The notes under the pieces were generated by a model. That model saw nothing but the letters and a program-made list of their open reading frames with translations. It did no database searches and was not told the DNA's origin. A stretch of 64,000 nucleotides of DNA from Acanthopleura granulata (Eukaryota; Mollusca; Polyplacophora; Chitonida; Chitonidae), in NCBI GenBank assembly GCA_016165875.1, contig JABBOT010000005.1:27429368-27493367 (forward strand). The letters run 5' to 3'. Shown here piece by piece: positions 33,394-44,869 of this stretch; the stretch's first letter is position 1; each line of letters begins with the position of its first letter. Position numbers and translations under genes: made by a program.

Positions 33394-33437
33394 ATAATTT
33401 GCAGCATTTATTTGTCCCCCAACATCTTTTTCAGTGT
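33394..33437 (-). CDS. Small linker exon, SET locus
   Basis: The acceptor GTTTTGTTACAG and donor GTAAGT bound 44 bp. Only phase 1 is open: TEKDVGGQINAANY, leaving in phase 0. No domain is recognised. It follows 33793-33864 and could splice to the phase-0 exon at 31661-31718. Confidence 0.5.
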
Positions 33438-33792
33438 CTGTAACAAAACCAGGACATCATAACATACAGACAGACATTTAGGCTGCACATTTAGAAAGTA
33501 AGTTATTAGATAGATATTACTTGTTTAAATAAAGTGACAAAGAAATAAACACCACCTTGCAATAATAGCATAATTATAATTATGGGATTTTATAACCGAT
33601 GTGTTACACACACCAGGTTGAATGTGTGTGGACACCGCCTCTCAAGCTGTCAGAATACTTCCATGTATTTTATATCAGGTAAAAATATGTTTATTCGAAA
33701 CATTTCAAAATACAACTTAAGGCCCATAAGCCTTAACGTGAAAAAATTATTAGACAATGATTTAAAAGATGTTGACCACAAGCAATACTCAC

Positions 33793-33864
33793 ATGAGTTA
33801 CTGTTATCTGTTCCTTTCAGATCAAGAGGATAATCCGGTAGATTGAGTGGATTTTCATCAATAT
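33793..33864 (-). CDS. Linker exon, SET locus
   Basis: The acceptor TTTGTTCAAG and donor GTGAGT bound 72 bp, symmetric phase 1-1, reading IDENPLNLPDYPLDLKGTDN then SNS. It is an acidic spacer. It lies 1.5 kb downstream of the SET exon, which exits in phase 0. An undetected exon must lie between if they belong to one transcript. Confidence 0.5.
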
Positions 33865-33947
33865 CTTGAACAAATAAAATCAAATTTAAATTACACATAA
33901 AATTCTGAATTATTACAATCTTTTGAAAATACTTCCTATTCCAAAAG

Positions 33948-34086
33948 ATTTATTTATTTATGTTTATTTCATTGGTGTTTTATGCCGTACGCAAGAATAT
34001 TTCACTTATACGATGTTGGCCAGCATTATGGTAGGAGGAAACCGGGCAGTGCCCACGGGAAACCCACGACCATCCGCAGCCATACA
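33948..34086 (-). mobile_element. SINE family 1 copy, reverse, 5'-truncated
   Basis: On the minus strand it runs from CATGGTCGTGGGTTTCCCGT-like text through TACCATAATGCTGGCCAACA and GTATAAGTGAAATATTCTTG to a CATAAAACACCAATGAAATAA tail. It sits in the intron of the SET locus. Confidence 0.75.
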
Positions 34087-35386
34087 GAAAGAATCCAATA
34101 ATATATGTCAAATTACAATACAAATTAAATAAAAATAAAATGTGCAAATTAAAAACAAAACACTTCAAAGCAGACATTGGTAAGAATATTACAGATTTGT
34201 TCTGTACCATGAACTGTAGACGTTGCGCTACAGGGCCTTCTCATCCGCACAGGCGTCTCTAGGCATCATGCAATTTATTTTAAAAGACTTGTCATAAACA
34301 ACAAAAAAACCTGATCTATTTGGCATTAGATGTGCTATAATCTTATTATTTCCTAATGCCTTGATCATTAAATAAAGCTATTATTATGAAATTATTTAAC
34401 TATTTTGAATAGTTCTGCAGTATGCAATGATTTTTTTTATCACTAGAAAAAGCTGTCATGATCATTGTCACTGTTTACATTTGTACATGTGCTCATGATG
34501 AAGTAGAAAGTATAATTCAGAAAATACTATCCGAGATTTGAACGATTTATACCTTCATTTTGCACAGAAAGGCCTAGTGGAACATTCCCCTTGGTCAAAT
34601 GTGAATTTCATTGCCAATTGCACTTTATTTTTCCTAGTTCTGAACAAACTTTTAAATCAAAAGTGCATCACGATGTGAGTATCCATGTTTGAAAGCTGGG
34701 TGACAATTTCAAGTCACCCAATTGTAAACTGGTCTATAAATGTTGATACCTGTGCGCTGTTCATACTAGTTACCAACCTCCAGGGGCAGAGGTTTCATCA
34801 TACCAACACTCACTGGCCACTAGATATCCAAACAATTTGCTGGTTACATTTTATATCCCAGGCAAATCCCACCGCGTGTCATATTTGACATCCAGACCGG
34901 ATGTTACCTTTGACAGGAAACCCACGAAATACACTTAATTTTCAAACTTCATTTATGTCAAAATTCCATGGAAAACAAAAATTACAGTAATATGTAATAA
35001 ATCATAGCACTAAAGACTGGAGAGTAGTTCCACAGTTTGGTACTAAATGCAAGAGCCGCTTAACACAGGGTGCAATTTTTGAGGCCTTATATTACATGTG
35101 GATACATAATGAAGGTAACACAAACAAATCTCTGATTTCTTGCTTTAAGGAATCTAGCCGAGTGTACACCGAGGGCAAGGGTCTGCTCCATTCTCTGTAC
35201 CTTACAAGTTAAAAAGAGGTTTAAGGAGCTATCTAGAACTATAGATAGATAGACTCACTGTATTTACAAAATAAAATCAAAGAAATAGTGAAGACAAGGA
35301 TTTTATGACACACAATAAAATAGGAACTGTCACAATTTTCAACATCAAGAATAAGACTTCAGTAATAAAGCAAATACTGAACTCAC
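34087..35386 (-). other. Intron, no exon recognised
   Basis: The SET gene needs a phase 0-to-1 exon somewhere here, and none could be picked out by eye. Confidence 0.35.
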
Positions 35387-35651
35387 TTGTTGTCTCCACC
35401 GAAAATTATCCTCCCCATAGTCATACGTGATTTCATCCCCTTTTCCTATCATTTTCTTTGCGAACAGGCATAGGCAGGGATAATCATTCAACACCATTAG
35501 CCTCATCCTGCTGTTGCATGTTTTTTCAGGGGCATCATTAACATATCTGCATAAGTGTCCTAATGTCTGTGTAGCATCAACGTTATTTAGAATAAAAAAC
35601 TGGTATTCATTAGTTTCCATGTTACAAGCTTCAGCCAAATAATTACAAACT
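35387..35651 (-). CDS. Exon with C-terminal catalytic half of a SET domain
   Basis: The acceptor GCTTGGTTAG and donor GTGAGT bound 265 bp, entering in phase 2 and leaving in phase 0. Key stretches are NNVDATQTLGHLCRYVNDAP (the DAT and R-x-(I/V)-N SAM and fold motifs, with NDA in place of the more usual NHS), CLCLFAKKMIGKGDEITYDY (the strand and E-[IL]-x-YDY catalytic motif) and GEDNFRWRQQ. YDYG provides the catalytic Tyr in SET methyltransferases. Of the known SET classes it is closest in layout to KMT5A (SETD8), which monomethylates histone H4 Lys20, but substrate cannot be inferred. An extra 20 residues (CNYLAEACNMETNEYQFFI) precede VDATQ. Confidence 0.75.
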
Positions 35652-35881
35652 CTAACCAAGCTTTTCCCATATTCTACATATTATGTAATATGGGAAGATA
35701 AAAACTAAGGTCTTACTATTCCAATAACCTTTATAGCATAATGATCAGCTGGCAACAGGGCCTATACGAACATGATGACCCAGAGAGAGATTAAATACCA
35801 GCAAATTAAAGTAAATTCACAACATCTGAAATTTTACCATGGTGCCTTTATCTAGTGAATATTTACCCTTTGGATGTTTAC

Positions 35882-36046
35882 AAGTCTTTCCATATCTCTC
35901 TCCCTCGGAATCTGAAGTGGTAGATATAGTAATGGTGAAGCCCTTGCCTTTCGTACTTCTCCTATCTTTTCTCGGCAGGCTCTCTATCGAGCCTCTCAAG
36001 TAAAAACTCCCTCGCTGAAAATCTCTTTCTGCAAATATCCCACATC
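35882..36046 (-). pseudogene. Exon with N-terminal half of the SET domain, one frameshift
   Basis: The acceptor ATATTCTTTTACAG gives phase-1 entry and reads GCGIFAERDFQRGSF, the opening SET strand and turn. The same exon later contains KYERQGLHHYYIYHFRFRGR then EIWKDL, in a frame displaced by one base near 35945-35970. It ends at donor GTAAAC in phase 2, exactly what the next exon needs. The two halves cannot be read together without the one-base shift. That means a recent inactivating indel, an assembly error, or (least likely) programmed frameshifting. Confidence 0.65.
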
Positions 36047-38371
36047 CTGTAAAAGAATATAACATATTAAATGAGCATTTCTCCGATCTCATCTAAAGCT
36101 GGTTTAAGGCAAGTGAGACATAGCCTACCACAAACATGACGTTTAAAAGAAATAATAACCTAGGATCATAGACTTGTAAAGGGGTCTATAGTGAACTATC
36201 AAGACCAAGAGCAATGTCACGAATTTAATAAACAAGAAGATTCTAGCCTCCGATAAAATTATACATGGTACAAGAAAAAGTAACCTTTATGTTAATCAAT
36301 ATTAAAAGCTTCATATGCCATAGACCCCAGCCCTATAGATAAGCTAGGGTTAAGCTGGTTTAGTGAAGACCTCAACACTTTTCATCTACATGCATTAACC
36401 AAAAAAGGTCTTAAAAAAAATAAAACAGCTGAAAGCTACCAGGGAGTATGCCAAATGTTAAGGCTATACTTTCTATTTTGATCTCCAAGCACTTGACAAT
36501 AACACCAAAGATCATGATCTCGTTTTCGTGGGCTGTGGTCTCGTTGCTTTGAGAGGTGTCGGAAAATTTCCATATATTTCAGTACAGGGTAAATACTCCA
36601 AGTTTGCAGATATCAGGCAGCATATCTACAGCTCAAAAGGGACTGAGCCAAATCCCGAGAACGCACAGCATTCGAGGGATTTGACAAGGTATGAAACAAG
36701 ATTCAGCGGTATCGGGTTACACAACAGACACCAAGACAAAGGTGTTAAAGCCTATTCTATCCCCCAAGCTAAAGAAATTGTGGAAAAAAACGGCATATTT
36801 TATGATGCCAATCTCTTTCACTCCCTCTGCAGAGGTCATGAATTTTAGACCAATCAACGGCCAGCTTAGTAAAGTGCAGCTAACCTAGATATTTCAATGA
36901 GGTCATGTCCTATTGTTGCGTGCTTACGAATGTAAAAGTTTACTATATATGTATTGTAACGCTATACGTCTGAGCTCTGATTGCAACGTCATGACACATA
37001 ATGTTTCTTTTTCTGGCATCACAGTGTTTGGGTCTGAAGCAAGAAAAATGTAATCACAAAAGTAATTTGTATAAGTTATGTGAAATACCACTTTTGACGA
37101 CTGAAGAAAATCCTGATAATTCACTCCTTTACAAATTAGGTTAATGATAAAAGCAAATCTACCAAGGATACAAGTTCAAATCATTTTATGTACGCAAATA
37201 AACAGCATGACTGAATATTATTCGGGGATGTAAACGTACTAGCCGGTATGTTGCGTGACAAACTTGATGTTAGAAAGCTCATCTCGATTTAATATGTATA
37301 ATTGTACATGGCCCGCAAATTGACAGCGGGGTAGAATTGACGTTTTATTTAGTTTTGGCAGTGAAATCCTCCAGAAAACTATCATATTTCCATTGCTTCA
37401 ATCATCTTAATCCAACCAAAGAACTTGTATTTTCAAAGCTGGTAAGTTTGGGTGCCACTAGCACGGACCTCATTGAAAACGCTTCCAATAAGTTGGCATT
37501 CAGAAATCTGCGGCGAGTTTATTGAAAGTCAAAGATGGACTGAGTATAGGTCTTTGAACGCGATGACCACCTGACGGGTATCCATTAAACGTAGTAACTG
37601 GATCATTACCCTGTTCGCCCATTTTGATACTTTCTGTGTGGCCTCAACATTTCTATGCTCCCACGAACGCTGCTATGTGAATTTGATAAAAAAAAATTGG
37701 TAGATAAAGATTATAGCTTCAACAGAAGAAAATAGTCTTCACACGGTATTTTTAACCCAAATTTAAGGCACAAATGTTTGCAGTAGCAAAAATCTAAAAC
37801 CTAACTGAATTCAGACCACACCTGTAGTAAAGGCCAGTTATGCGCTCTGTCTTTGACTGACCTAAATAGGTCAGCAGCCAATAGACAGAATAATGCAGGA
37901 ATGAAGTTCTCAGGACCAGACTTTTGGACATTACATGCAAATAATCTATTTTGCATGCAACTTTAATAAGGTTGGTTGATAAGCAGTATTCAGTTATATG
38001 ACGGCTGTGCCAGTGTATTACTGTGGGAGGGAACCCAGTGGAATAAACTCTCCACAGCCAGCTCCACTGGCGGGCATACCACATAAAAGCAGAGAAAATA
38101 TGGCGCCAGCTGGATTAGAGAACTGATCTCACTGTTTGAGAGGCTAAGGTGATCATTAGGCGAGCAACTTAGACCACTTTGCCGAGGGCCCTTCGACTTA
38201 AATAAAACTGAATGAGTGTTTACATTATCACAAATAGTACACAAATATTAGATCAATTAACAGTAAAGTTGGCTTCAGTAACTCTTCTAAACACCAATTC
38301 TTTCACAGTTCAGCACACACATTAATTACATTAATCTACAAGCCAAACACTGATACACAATGAAATCTTAC
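36047..38371 (-). other. Intron of the SET locus
   Basis: No repeats or exons are recognised with confidence. A plus-strand frame at 36528-36845 is open for 106 codons but resembles no family known to me. Confidence 0.4.
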
Positions 38372-38446
38372 CAACAGACGTAGAAATCCTTTTCTTAGGG
38401 AAACCATCCTTATCCAGGCCTGCTTTGCACCAAAACTTGGAATCGT
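38372..38446 (-). CDS. Pre-SET exon of the KMT5A-like gene
   Basis: The acceptor GTCTCCCCTGTAG and donor GTAAGA bound a 75-bp symmetric phase 1-1 exon reading DSKFWCKAGLDKDGFPKKRI then STSV. It joins directly to GCGIFAERDF. The AGLDKDG core is shared with the plus-strand exons at 7904 (SGLDKDG) and 61878 (SVDPDGF), which defines this family in the window. Confidence 0.7.
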
Positions 38447-38741
38447 CTACAGGGGAGACATGTTTGGAAGGCTGTTTTAAAGACACACAAAGAGCACAAG
38501 ACACTACTGCATATCAAATATCTTGAAGCAGAGCACAAAGATCTCTGTAAGTTTCAAGAACAGGCATAAATGAGAAAAAGGGTGCTTCAGTTGAACACAG
38601 CAATTACAATTTGGTTGAAAAAAGGGTTTCAAAGCAATATTATTTTAATTAAGGCATTTTTTGTTAATTACTAACTAAGGAGACACCCAAATGACAGTCT
38701 TTAACTACAATTAATACCAATACACAAACTGAATCACTTAC

Positions 38742-38771
38742 CTTTGAAATTACTTTCCTTTTCAGACTCTC
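38742..38771 (-). CDS. 30-bp microexon of the KMT5A-like gene
   Basis: The acceptor TTTTAAGCTGCAG and donor GTAAGTG flank 30 bases in phase 1-1, reading GESEKESNFK. Phase and hydrophilic composition fit between the first exon and the pre-SET exon. Confidence 0.55.
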
Positions 38772-39406
38772 CTGCAGCTTAAAAAAAAGCACAAGACATT
38801 ATAACAGGGTCAATTACAGCTTTTTACTTTCGGCACCTTTTTAGTAACCTAATTTGGGTTAAAATATTTTCACATATTACAAAACCTTAACTTAAAGCCT
38901 TATATACCTAGTATATGTATTCCATACGAAAACTGTTTTCAGGTCAATATTAAGCAGGTACATTTAATAGTACCATTGTCAATGGTATACAATGATACAC
39001 ACACATGGGGGGACAGTTACAGAGAAATTCGTGCGGTTCAAGTTATGCATACAAAGTAGGCCTTTGTGCACCAAAAATTAAAACTTCTCTTATTATAGAA
39101 AAATAAATCCAACCAAACTTTAAAATCAGCCAGAATGAAAACTGAGTAGGCAGTCAGGTTTATTTTTCTTGTTCAAAGTAACCAGCCCTGAAAAATAAAA
39201 TGCATGTCTTAAAAAACTGTGCAAAGTAATCACCAATCCATGGACTTCCTTTTTAGAAATAAACAAGTAGTGACCACATGTTTGAACTGGGTATATTACA
39301 GCTGGATGTAAACTTATCGCAACACAGTATATTCTGTCATTGTCTTTCAAAATATTAATCATTTACTTGTTGCCTGAAGATCCTGTAAGAAAACAAAGGC
39401 ATGCTG

Positions 39407-39423
39407 TTTTTTTTTTTTTTTTT
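39407..39423. repeat. Poly(T) tract, 17 bases
   Basis: A homopolymer run inside the first intron of the minus-strand SET locus. On that strand it is poly(A), and no retroposed sequence was recognised next to it. Confidence 0.8.
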
Positions 39424-39751
39424 GGTTTGTTGATTGGGGTACTTAGCATTATTTCAGCTGTATAATAGTGGTGTTTAATAGTACAATACATAACCTAAAA
39501 TTTCACCCATGACCAAATAGCTCATTTTGCCTGAATCTCCTGATGAGTTGTGTTCATCCTGAATACGTGTTTTTAGGTTTGTTTGGCAGGTCGGTTATGA
39601 TTGGTCAATTGGTTTAGTTTCTCTGCATATAACGAGTCTGATATGGATTGAGACTCAGATTGAAAAGATCCATCTCTCCTCAGTAAACTATGGAGCCGTA
39701 AAAGGGACATGGCACTTTTCTTTTCTGTCTGAGGAGGTTTTTTATTTTATT

Positions 39752-39840
39752 CACTTTTGCAGTGGAAGGTTTTCTTTTTTTAAGCAGGTTAAAAAAAAAA
39801 CAAAAACTCCCACTGCAAAAGTGATCAAGTGGGAGTTTTT
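39752..39840. repeat. Two mutually exclusive perfect hairpins
   Basis: Stem 1 pairs CACTTTTGCAGTGG (39752-39765) with CCACTGCAAAAGTG (39810-39823). Stem 2 pairs AAAAACTCCCACT (39802-39814) with AGTGGGAGTTTTT (39828-39840). Both are perfect and overlap in 39810-39814, so only one can form at once. This could be a small foldback transposon core. A regulatory switch is speculative. Confidence 0.8.
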
Positions 39841-40701
39841 CTCTTTTTTTTTTTAGCCAGGTCCCCAAATATCCGAAATTGTTGATAATAAACGTCATCG
39901 TTTCATTTAACTGAACTCCCATCTGTAGGTATTGCAAACCACTTTTACCACTTCTGAATCACAAGTCAAACATTCTTTTGAAAGGAAATTCTTCATTATT
40001 TGGATCTAGCTGGCGTCTAAAATATATTTCCGTCGATTTTATAGGTCTGAATATTAATTTTATGTAATAGTGATCCGTTTTGAGGGAGGGTTTTTAAAGC
40101 TAAAATTTCCCGCAAGTGCAAGGTCATTCACTCTGTTTAAACGTGTTACCGCAGTGGTTCGGAATTACTCACTGAAAAGTGGATGTATGTGGTGAAATTT
40201 CAAGAAAACAACAAAACTGGATGTAAGGCCTTTTAAAAATAAAAATTTCATGAAAATCCCTTCACTTCAAAGTGTGGCTAGAAAGATAAATGGACTTTTC
40301 AACAAACCGTCATGTGACCGTGGGTAAACACCACACATTTTTAATCTACAAAAGCTCAAACAAGGAAGTGTCAAATTCGGTCTTATTGGACATTGCACTA
40401 TCCATAATAAATCGATCCTCAAAGTTAAGTAAGATTTACAGGGTTTTAAAAAAACAACTGTCATTAATTTACATGATTACACACAAGCGACTCGGAACCA
40501 CTACGGAACTGTAATCAAACTGTACATGTAGCATGTCATTACTTTTCCGCTTTAACTCTAGATACAAGACCTAGATACAAGACCAAGTCTCATTTTCATG
40601 TCAGTCCGCTGAAGTTAGACTGTGGTATGCTAGATCTGTATTTGGGTTATTTTCTAGTCATAAAATAAGCTCAATAATACATAAAAGGTCAAAATACTTA
40701 C

Positions 40702-40921
40702 CAGCCGTTTTCCTCCGGACAGGCCCGCCATAGCAACTCCCTGACGGACGTCTTTTCTTGCCTCCACTTACTAAAGAGTTATCTGCGTGGCCAACCGTGA
40801 AGTTCAAATTAGGCCTAGGCGTTTTCCAGGTCCATGTTCCATGAAAAGTAACGTTTGTGACCAGAGTTGGTTTATTCAGTCCGATAACCCGATATATCCA
40901 GTGTATGACCGTACTGAGCAT
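40702..40921 (-). CDS. First coding exon of the KMT5A-like gene (start uncertain)
   Basis: The reading frame from ATG 40921-40919 ends at donor GTAAGT in phase 1, matching the microexon. It ends SGGKKRRPSGSCYGGPVRRK then TA, a basic nuclear-localisation-like stretch. The N-terminal part (MLSTVIHWIYRVIGLNKPTL...) is hydrophobic and may be untranslated. Other starts within the exon are not in frame. Confidence 0.45.
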
Positions 40922-41119
40922 AACATATTTACGTTAATGTAATTTAAAACCTAAAAAAGTGCATGTCACGTAATGGTTGCTACATAAATATATCTCAGAA
41001 AAAGCAATCTAGATTTTTCTGTTCCATATACCTTTAACTGTCTTACAAAGTTGTCAGTAACATTTTATTTCTGTAAACAGGTATTGAGACATCCAGAATT
41101 TAAAAACTTGACCTATAAA

Positions 41120-41208
41120 TCACAAAATCATTTGGGTGACACAGAATATATACAAAGGGTGACACATGTCACCCAAAGGTTGCGTGTCGCCTAACCGTTG
41201 CAGATGCT

Positions 41209-41250
<42 letters not shown>
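41120..41250 (-). repeat. (TA)n plus GTGACA repeat, inverted copy
   Basis: The (TA)19 tract spans 41212-41249. Read on the minus strand it is followed by AACGGTTAGGCGACACGC and GGGTGACATGTGTCACCC, matching in order the elements at 23540-23840. The flanks of the two copies differ, so this is a dispersed repeat. Confidence 0.6.
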
Positions 41251-41252
<2 letters not shown>

Positions 41253-42421
41253 CTTGTGGGCACTAACTGAAAATAGCATGCACATCTTGAAAGTGTGTAC
41301 TACAAAACCTATGCTTCACTGACTGTAGTGGGCAGTTGTGATTCCCAAAGTGCCTCAATTTTTCCGGATGGGACACCATTAGCTCATGTTTTTCAGATAG
41401 GCAGAGAGAAGTTTTAGGCACTTTCAGGTGATTAAAACTGAAACTTGAGTAGACTGCATTTTCTTTCATTCATCAGCAAAATTGATAACTTGTGCTTAGT
41501 GTGTTTGTTACATCAATAGTCGAATTCACAGTGTGTGTATAAATGTAGCGTGTGTGAAATATGTATTTCAGCAATATTGTAATAAGTCGTCTGTACAAGC
41601 TCCCCTGTCGCCCTCCTATCAAACCTTCTCTAACCCGCCCATATTAAAAGGGGGACACTGTGATGAAATTGAGTCTGTATTCTCTAAAGAAGCGTACTAA
41701 ATCAGTTTAAAGTGATAAACAGCACGTTAACAAGTTAAGTTTACCAAAAAGTTTGGAAATATTAGGTTTATTTTGGTAAAGTATTTTTTTCTAACAGCTA
41801 CCACAACAGCCGAAAATTACATTTGACTGCACTCCATCAACTGGCATGAAACGTAACCATTCAGTGGAACACTCTTGCCACCTGAGGCTGCAGTAGGCTG
41901 CTGCGGCTGTGGTTAAATCTTAAGTGTATATGTAAATTTATAACATGAAATGATCAAGAAACTTACTCCCACCACAACACAGTGGTCCAGAAATACTTTG
42001 TAGTGTTCTTCACACAAATACTTGTTATAATTAAAAAATATAACATTAAAACAGTTATTACATGGTACACGTACATTGATAGACAACTAAAGAGATTTAG
42101 TTCATAGCTTATAAACAGCTCAAATATCCTAGCTTTCCGATTGGTCAATCTCTCATAAACTTAAAAAGCATGGGCGCCTTTAGATCTAAAGTCGGAAGCA
42201 AAATACTCCATGCTTCAAATGAAGATAATTCAGCAACAAATTCATATAATTTCAAACAGCTTTTTACATTAAAGAGAGAATTTGATAATCTTTATAATGA
42301 ACAGCATCTCAGTTATGAGTTGTATTTTACTTTAATGCATTGCAATTTTTTAACAATTTCGCATTTCAACTTGTTTTTAAGACATAGAGGTTTTGCACTG
42401 TGCGCTGTGCACTGTTTGTAT

Positions 42422-42424
<3 letters not shown>

Positions 42425-42452
<28 letters not shown>
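42425..42452. repeat. Poly(T) tract, 28 bases
   Basis: A homopolymer run. On the minus strand it is poly(A), but the adjacent minus-strand sequence showed no recognisable retrogene. Confidence 0.85.
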
Positions 42453-43671
42453 GCATTTCAAGCAATCCTGCCTTCTAATTGGTATAAATGGACCACTGAT
42501 ATAATTACAAGGCTTCAATATGGATACCTGGAGACGTACAGCTTTTGCAACCGCGGTAATGCACAAATGTGAGGTGCGGCATGTGGTCACCCTATGTATA
42601 TATATGTATGCATCAAAAAATAAAATATAACATGCCACCACAACTGGACACTAAGTGACGCTGATTTATATAGTAGCTACGCCTACAAGTCAGGAAAACC
42701 GCAGCTACACATAATGAAAATTGTACTGTGTAACATGTCCCTCAATTACACAAACCCACCAGAAATGAAATGGATACCATGTAGAGTTGAATATACAGGT
42801 CTGACAAGAAGGGACATAGTGAAGGACAAATGAACCTATGGATGGTAGCCATAACATAAAACTGACCTAAATGCCAAGACATGCAAGATGTACATGTGAT
42901 GGAAGTGAACTTTGGTGACAAATTTAAAGAGAATTCATCTGCACAAACCTTTGATGCAATTAATTCATTTTTTGGACAATATGCTGAGTTTTTGCCAAGA
43001 AATGAAGAGACCAATTAACAAATGGTAATTGAAATTAAATAGGGTTCATACACATGACTAGGTTTACATGTTATGTACAGTTAGGCCACACCAATTGTAG
43101 TTTGTGTTTTCTCTGCTAACCAACAATGAAAAAAGGAATAAGAATACAACTGAAAATTGACTTTTTTATTTTGTCCAATCTGGGAGTTTTTCATGAAGCC
43201 TTACTCATAATAATAACGTGTATAAACAGAGATATGTAAGAAATTATTATTATTAAAACTGCCCTCAACAGTTAAAGAATGTATGAAATACTTGTTTTTT
43301 ATTTCTGAATATGCACATTAGGATGGGTACATTAAAGTAAAACATAGTCAAATTATAGGAATAGAATTAAAAACTTACCTTCATGGACAGTGGACAAATG
43401 TGACGAAAGGTTGAACTAATCCAATCTGCTACTGCATAAAAGGAAAGACCTTAGTTAAGAAAAGATGTTAAGGGGCTTATACTTACATACGAGAATAGCT
43501 ATAGTAATATATTAAGGACTGTGCAATAACCTTGAGAATGAAAAAACAAAGTGAAATAAATAACCTTTGTTATTACTTAGGTTGTTTCTTCTACTTGTTG
43601 CTGAACTTTCTGAATGTTGCATTTCGGTACACAGGTGATATGGAACTTTTATTGCGTTACTCATTATTTAC

Positions 43672-43800
43672 ATTTTGTGTCTATTTATTTGATTGTTGTT
43701 TTATGTCCTCATGAAAAGTTACCCAATGGTGGTAAGGTTTGTGGGTTGAAAAAACCGGAGTGCCCTGTGTAAACCACCGACCTTTGGCAAGAAACTAACA
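43672..43800 (-). mobile_element. Third SINE type, reverse orientation
   Basis: On the minus strand it contains GGTCGGTGGTTTACACAGGG, CACTCCGGTTTTTTCAACCC and a tail CATAAAACAACAATCAAATAA. The GTGGTTT/CTCCGG core differs from family 1, but the tail is similar, suggesting a shared LINE partner. Confidence 0.55.
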
Positions 43801-44869
43801 AATTTTGCCCACATGTGACATACATGTACATGTACACACACCATACTTGAGTAAGGCAAGTGATGTTGAACAAATGTTAGACTGTGCACATCTCCACTAG
43901 AGCATTGTTGATCACTTCTGGCGGTACATATCCCTCAAGCAGTGAGAGCGACGTGCAACCTAGTGACTAAGGTAAAGGTTGAACAAATAAGTAGATATGA
44001 ACATAACCGATATTTATGATATTCCAAAACAACAAGTTTTGCTTAAAAGTATCAGTTACTGTGAAAATTTTATATACAGTACATCCGGATCTTAGCCAAA
44101 TATGCTACGCCCATCATGGGTGCACATGGTGGGCAGACGATGGTCGGATGGTGACTATAGTCCCATCAGGATGTGCGTGTCATGACACCATCATGGGTGC
44201 ACGGTCCGCTCAGTGTAGTATTTCAGAAAAGGACAAACACATACAAGGTGCAGATGAGGCATGAGGTATTCTGGTTATCAGTACAAGTGTACGTGTACAT
44301 CCATCACTGTTGCCAGGAATTTCAGAGACCCTCACTCGAACCTGACTTACTGGTACATTTGTAACGTGTACATTGTATAAGACGCTACATTTTCCACTCT
44401 CTACAAAAAAGTTTCCTTTGTAAAACAAGAGACAATAATTGTATTTGTCCTTAAGGTTGAATCAACAGATATCACATAGTGTAGTCATAATCGACAGAAC
44501 AATGTTGCCTTTTTTCAAACGCTACTTGTTAAAAACAACCAAAGGCATATAAACTACCTTGTTACAATGCTGAACAACTGGAAAAAAAAATATTCTCAAT
44601 ATCTGACATAATCTCGCATCCAGATAGGGCTGATTTCTGGTCCGTCCTGGCCCATTACAGTTAGTTACTGCCTGTTGTGCTACATCAGATTCACTAAAAT
44701 CAAGATGATTAACACTTTGATTTGGAGAAGTAATTGAAGAACCTGAAAACTAAGTTAATCTCTGAGCATTTCATGTTTTTCTATCAGCAGTTACGTAAGT
44801 GTTTGGTCCAACTTTCCTAGTAATCTGCAAGCGACTGGAAAATTTACATCCACCCTTTGGAACATGTCC

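Larger units (their letters stand above)
40922..44760. other. Intergenic, repeats only
   Basis: No supported exon was found. It contains a (TA)n tract with GTGACA repeat, a poly(T) run and one reverse SINE (listed separately). A sequence CATATTAAAAGGGGGACACTG at 41640 looks like a polypurine tract before an LTR start, but no matching LTR pair was found. Confidence 0.4.

Noticed and set aside
36528..36845. Plus-strand open frame of 106 codons inside the SET intron.
   Set aside because: No recognised motif, no splice or start support, antisense to a gene. It may be an old element fragment, but nothing shows it.
37990..38100. SINE-like text (GTGGGAGGGAACCCAGTGG) in the SET intron.
   Set aside because: Only one short stretch resembles the SINE body, and order and tail do not match.
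41640..41990. Possible LTR start after a polypurine tract (AAAAGGGGG then ACACTGTG).
   Set aside because: No second LTR copy, no primer-binding site and no adjacent coding region on the plus strand were found.
44088..44205. Two copies of CATCATGGGTGCAC 76 bases apart.
   Set aside because: Only 14 bases are shared with no wider similarity, so this is not enough to call a repeat.
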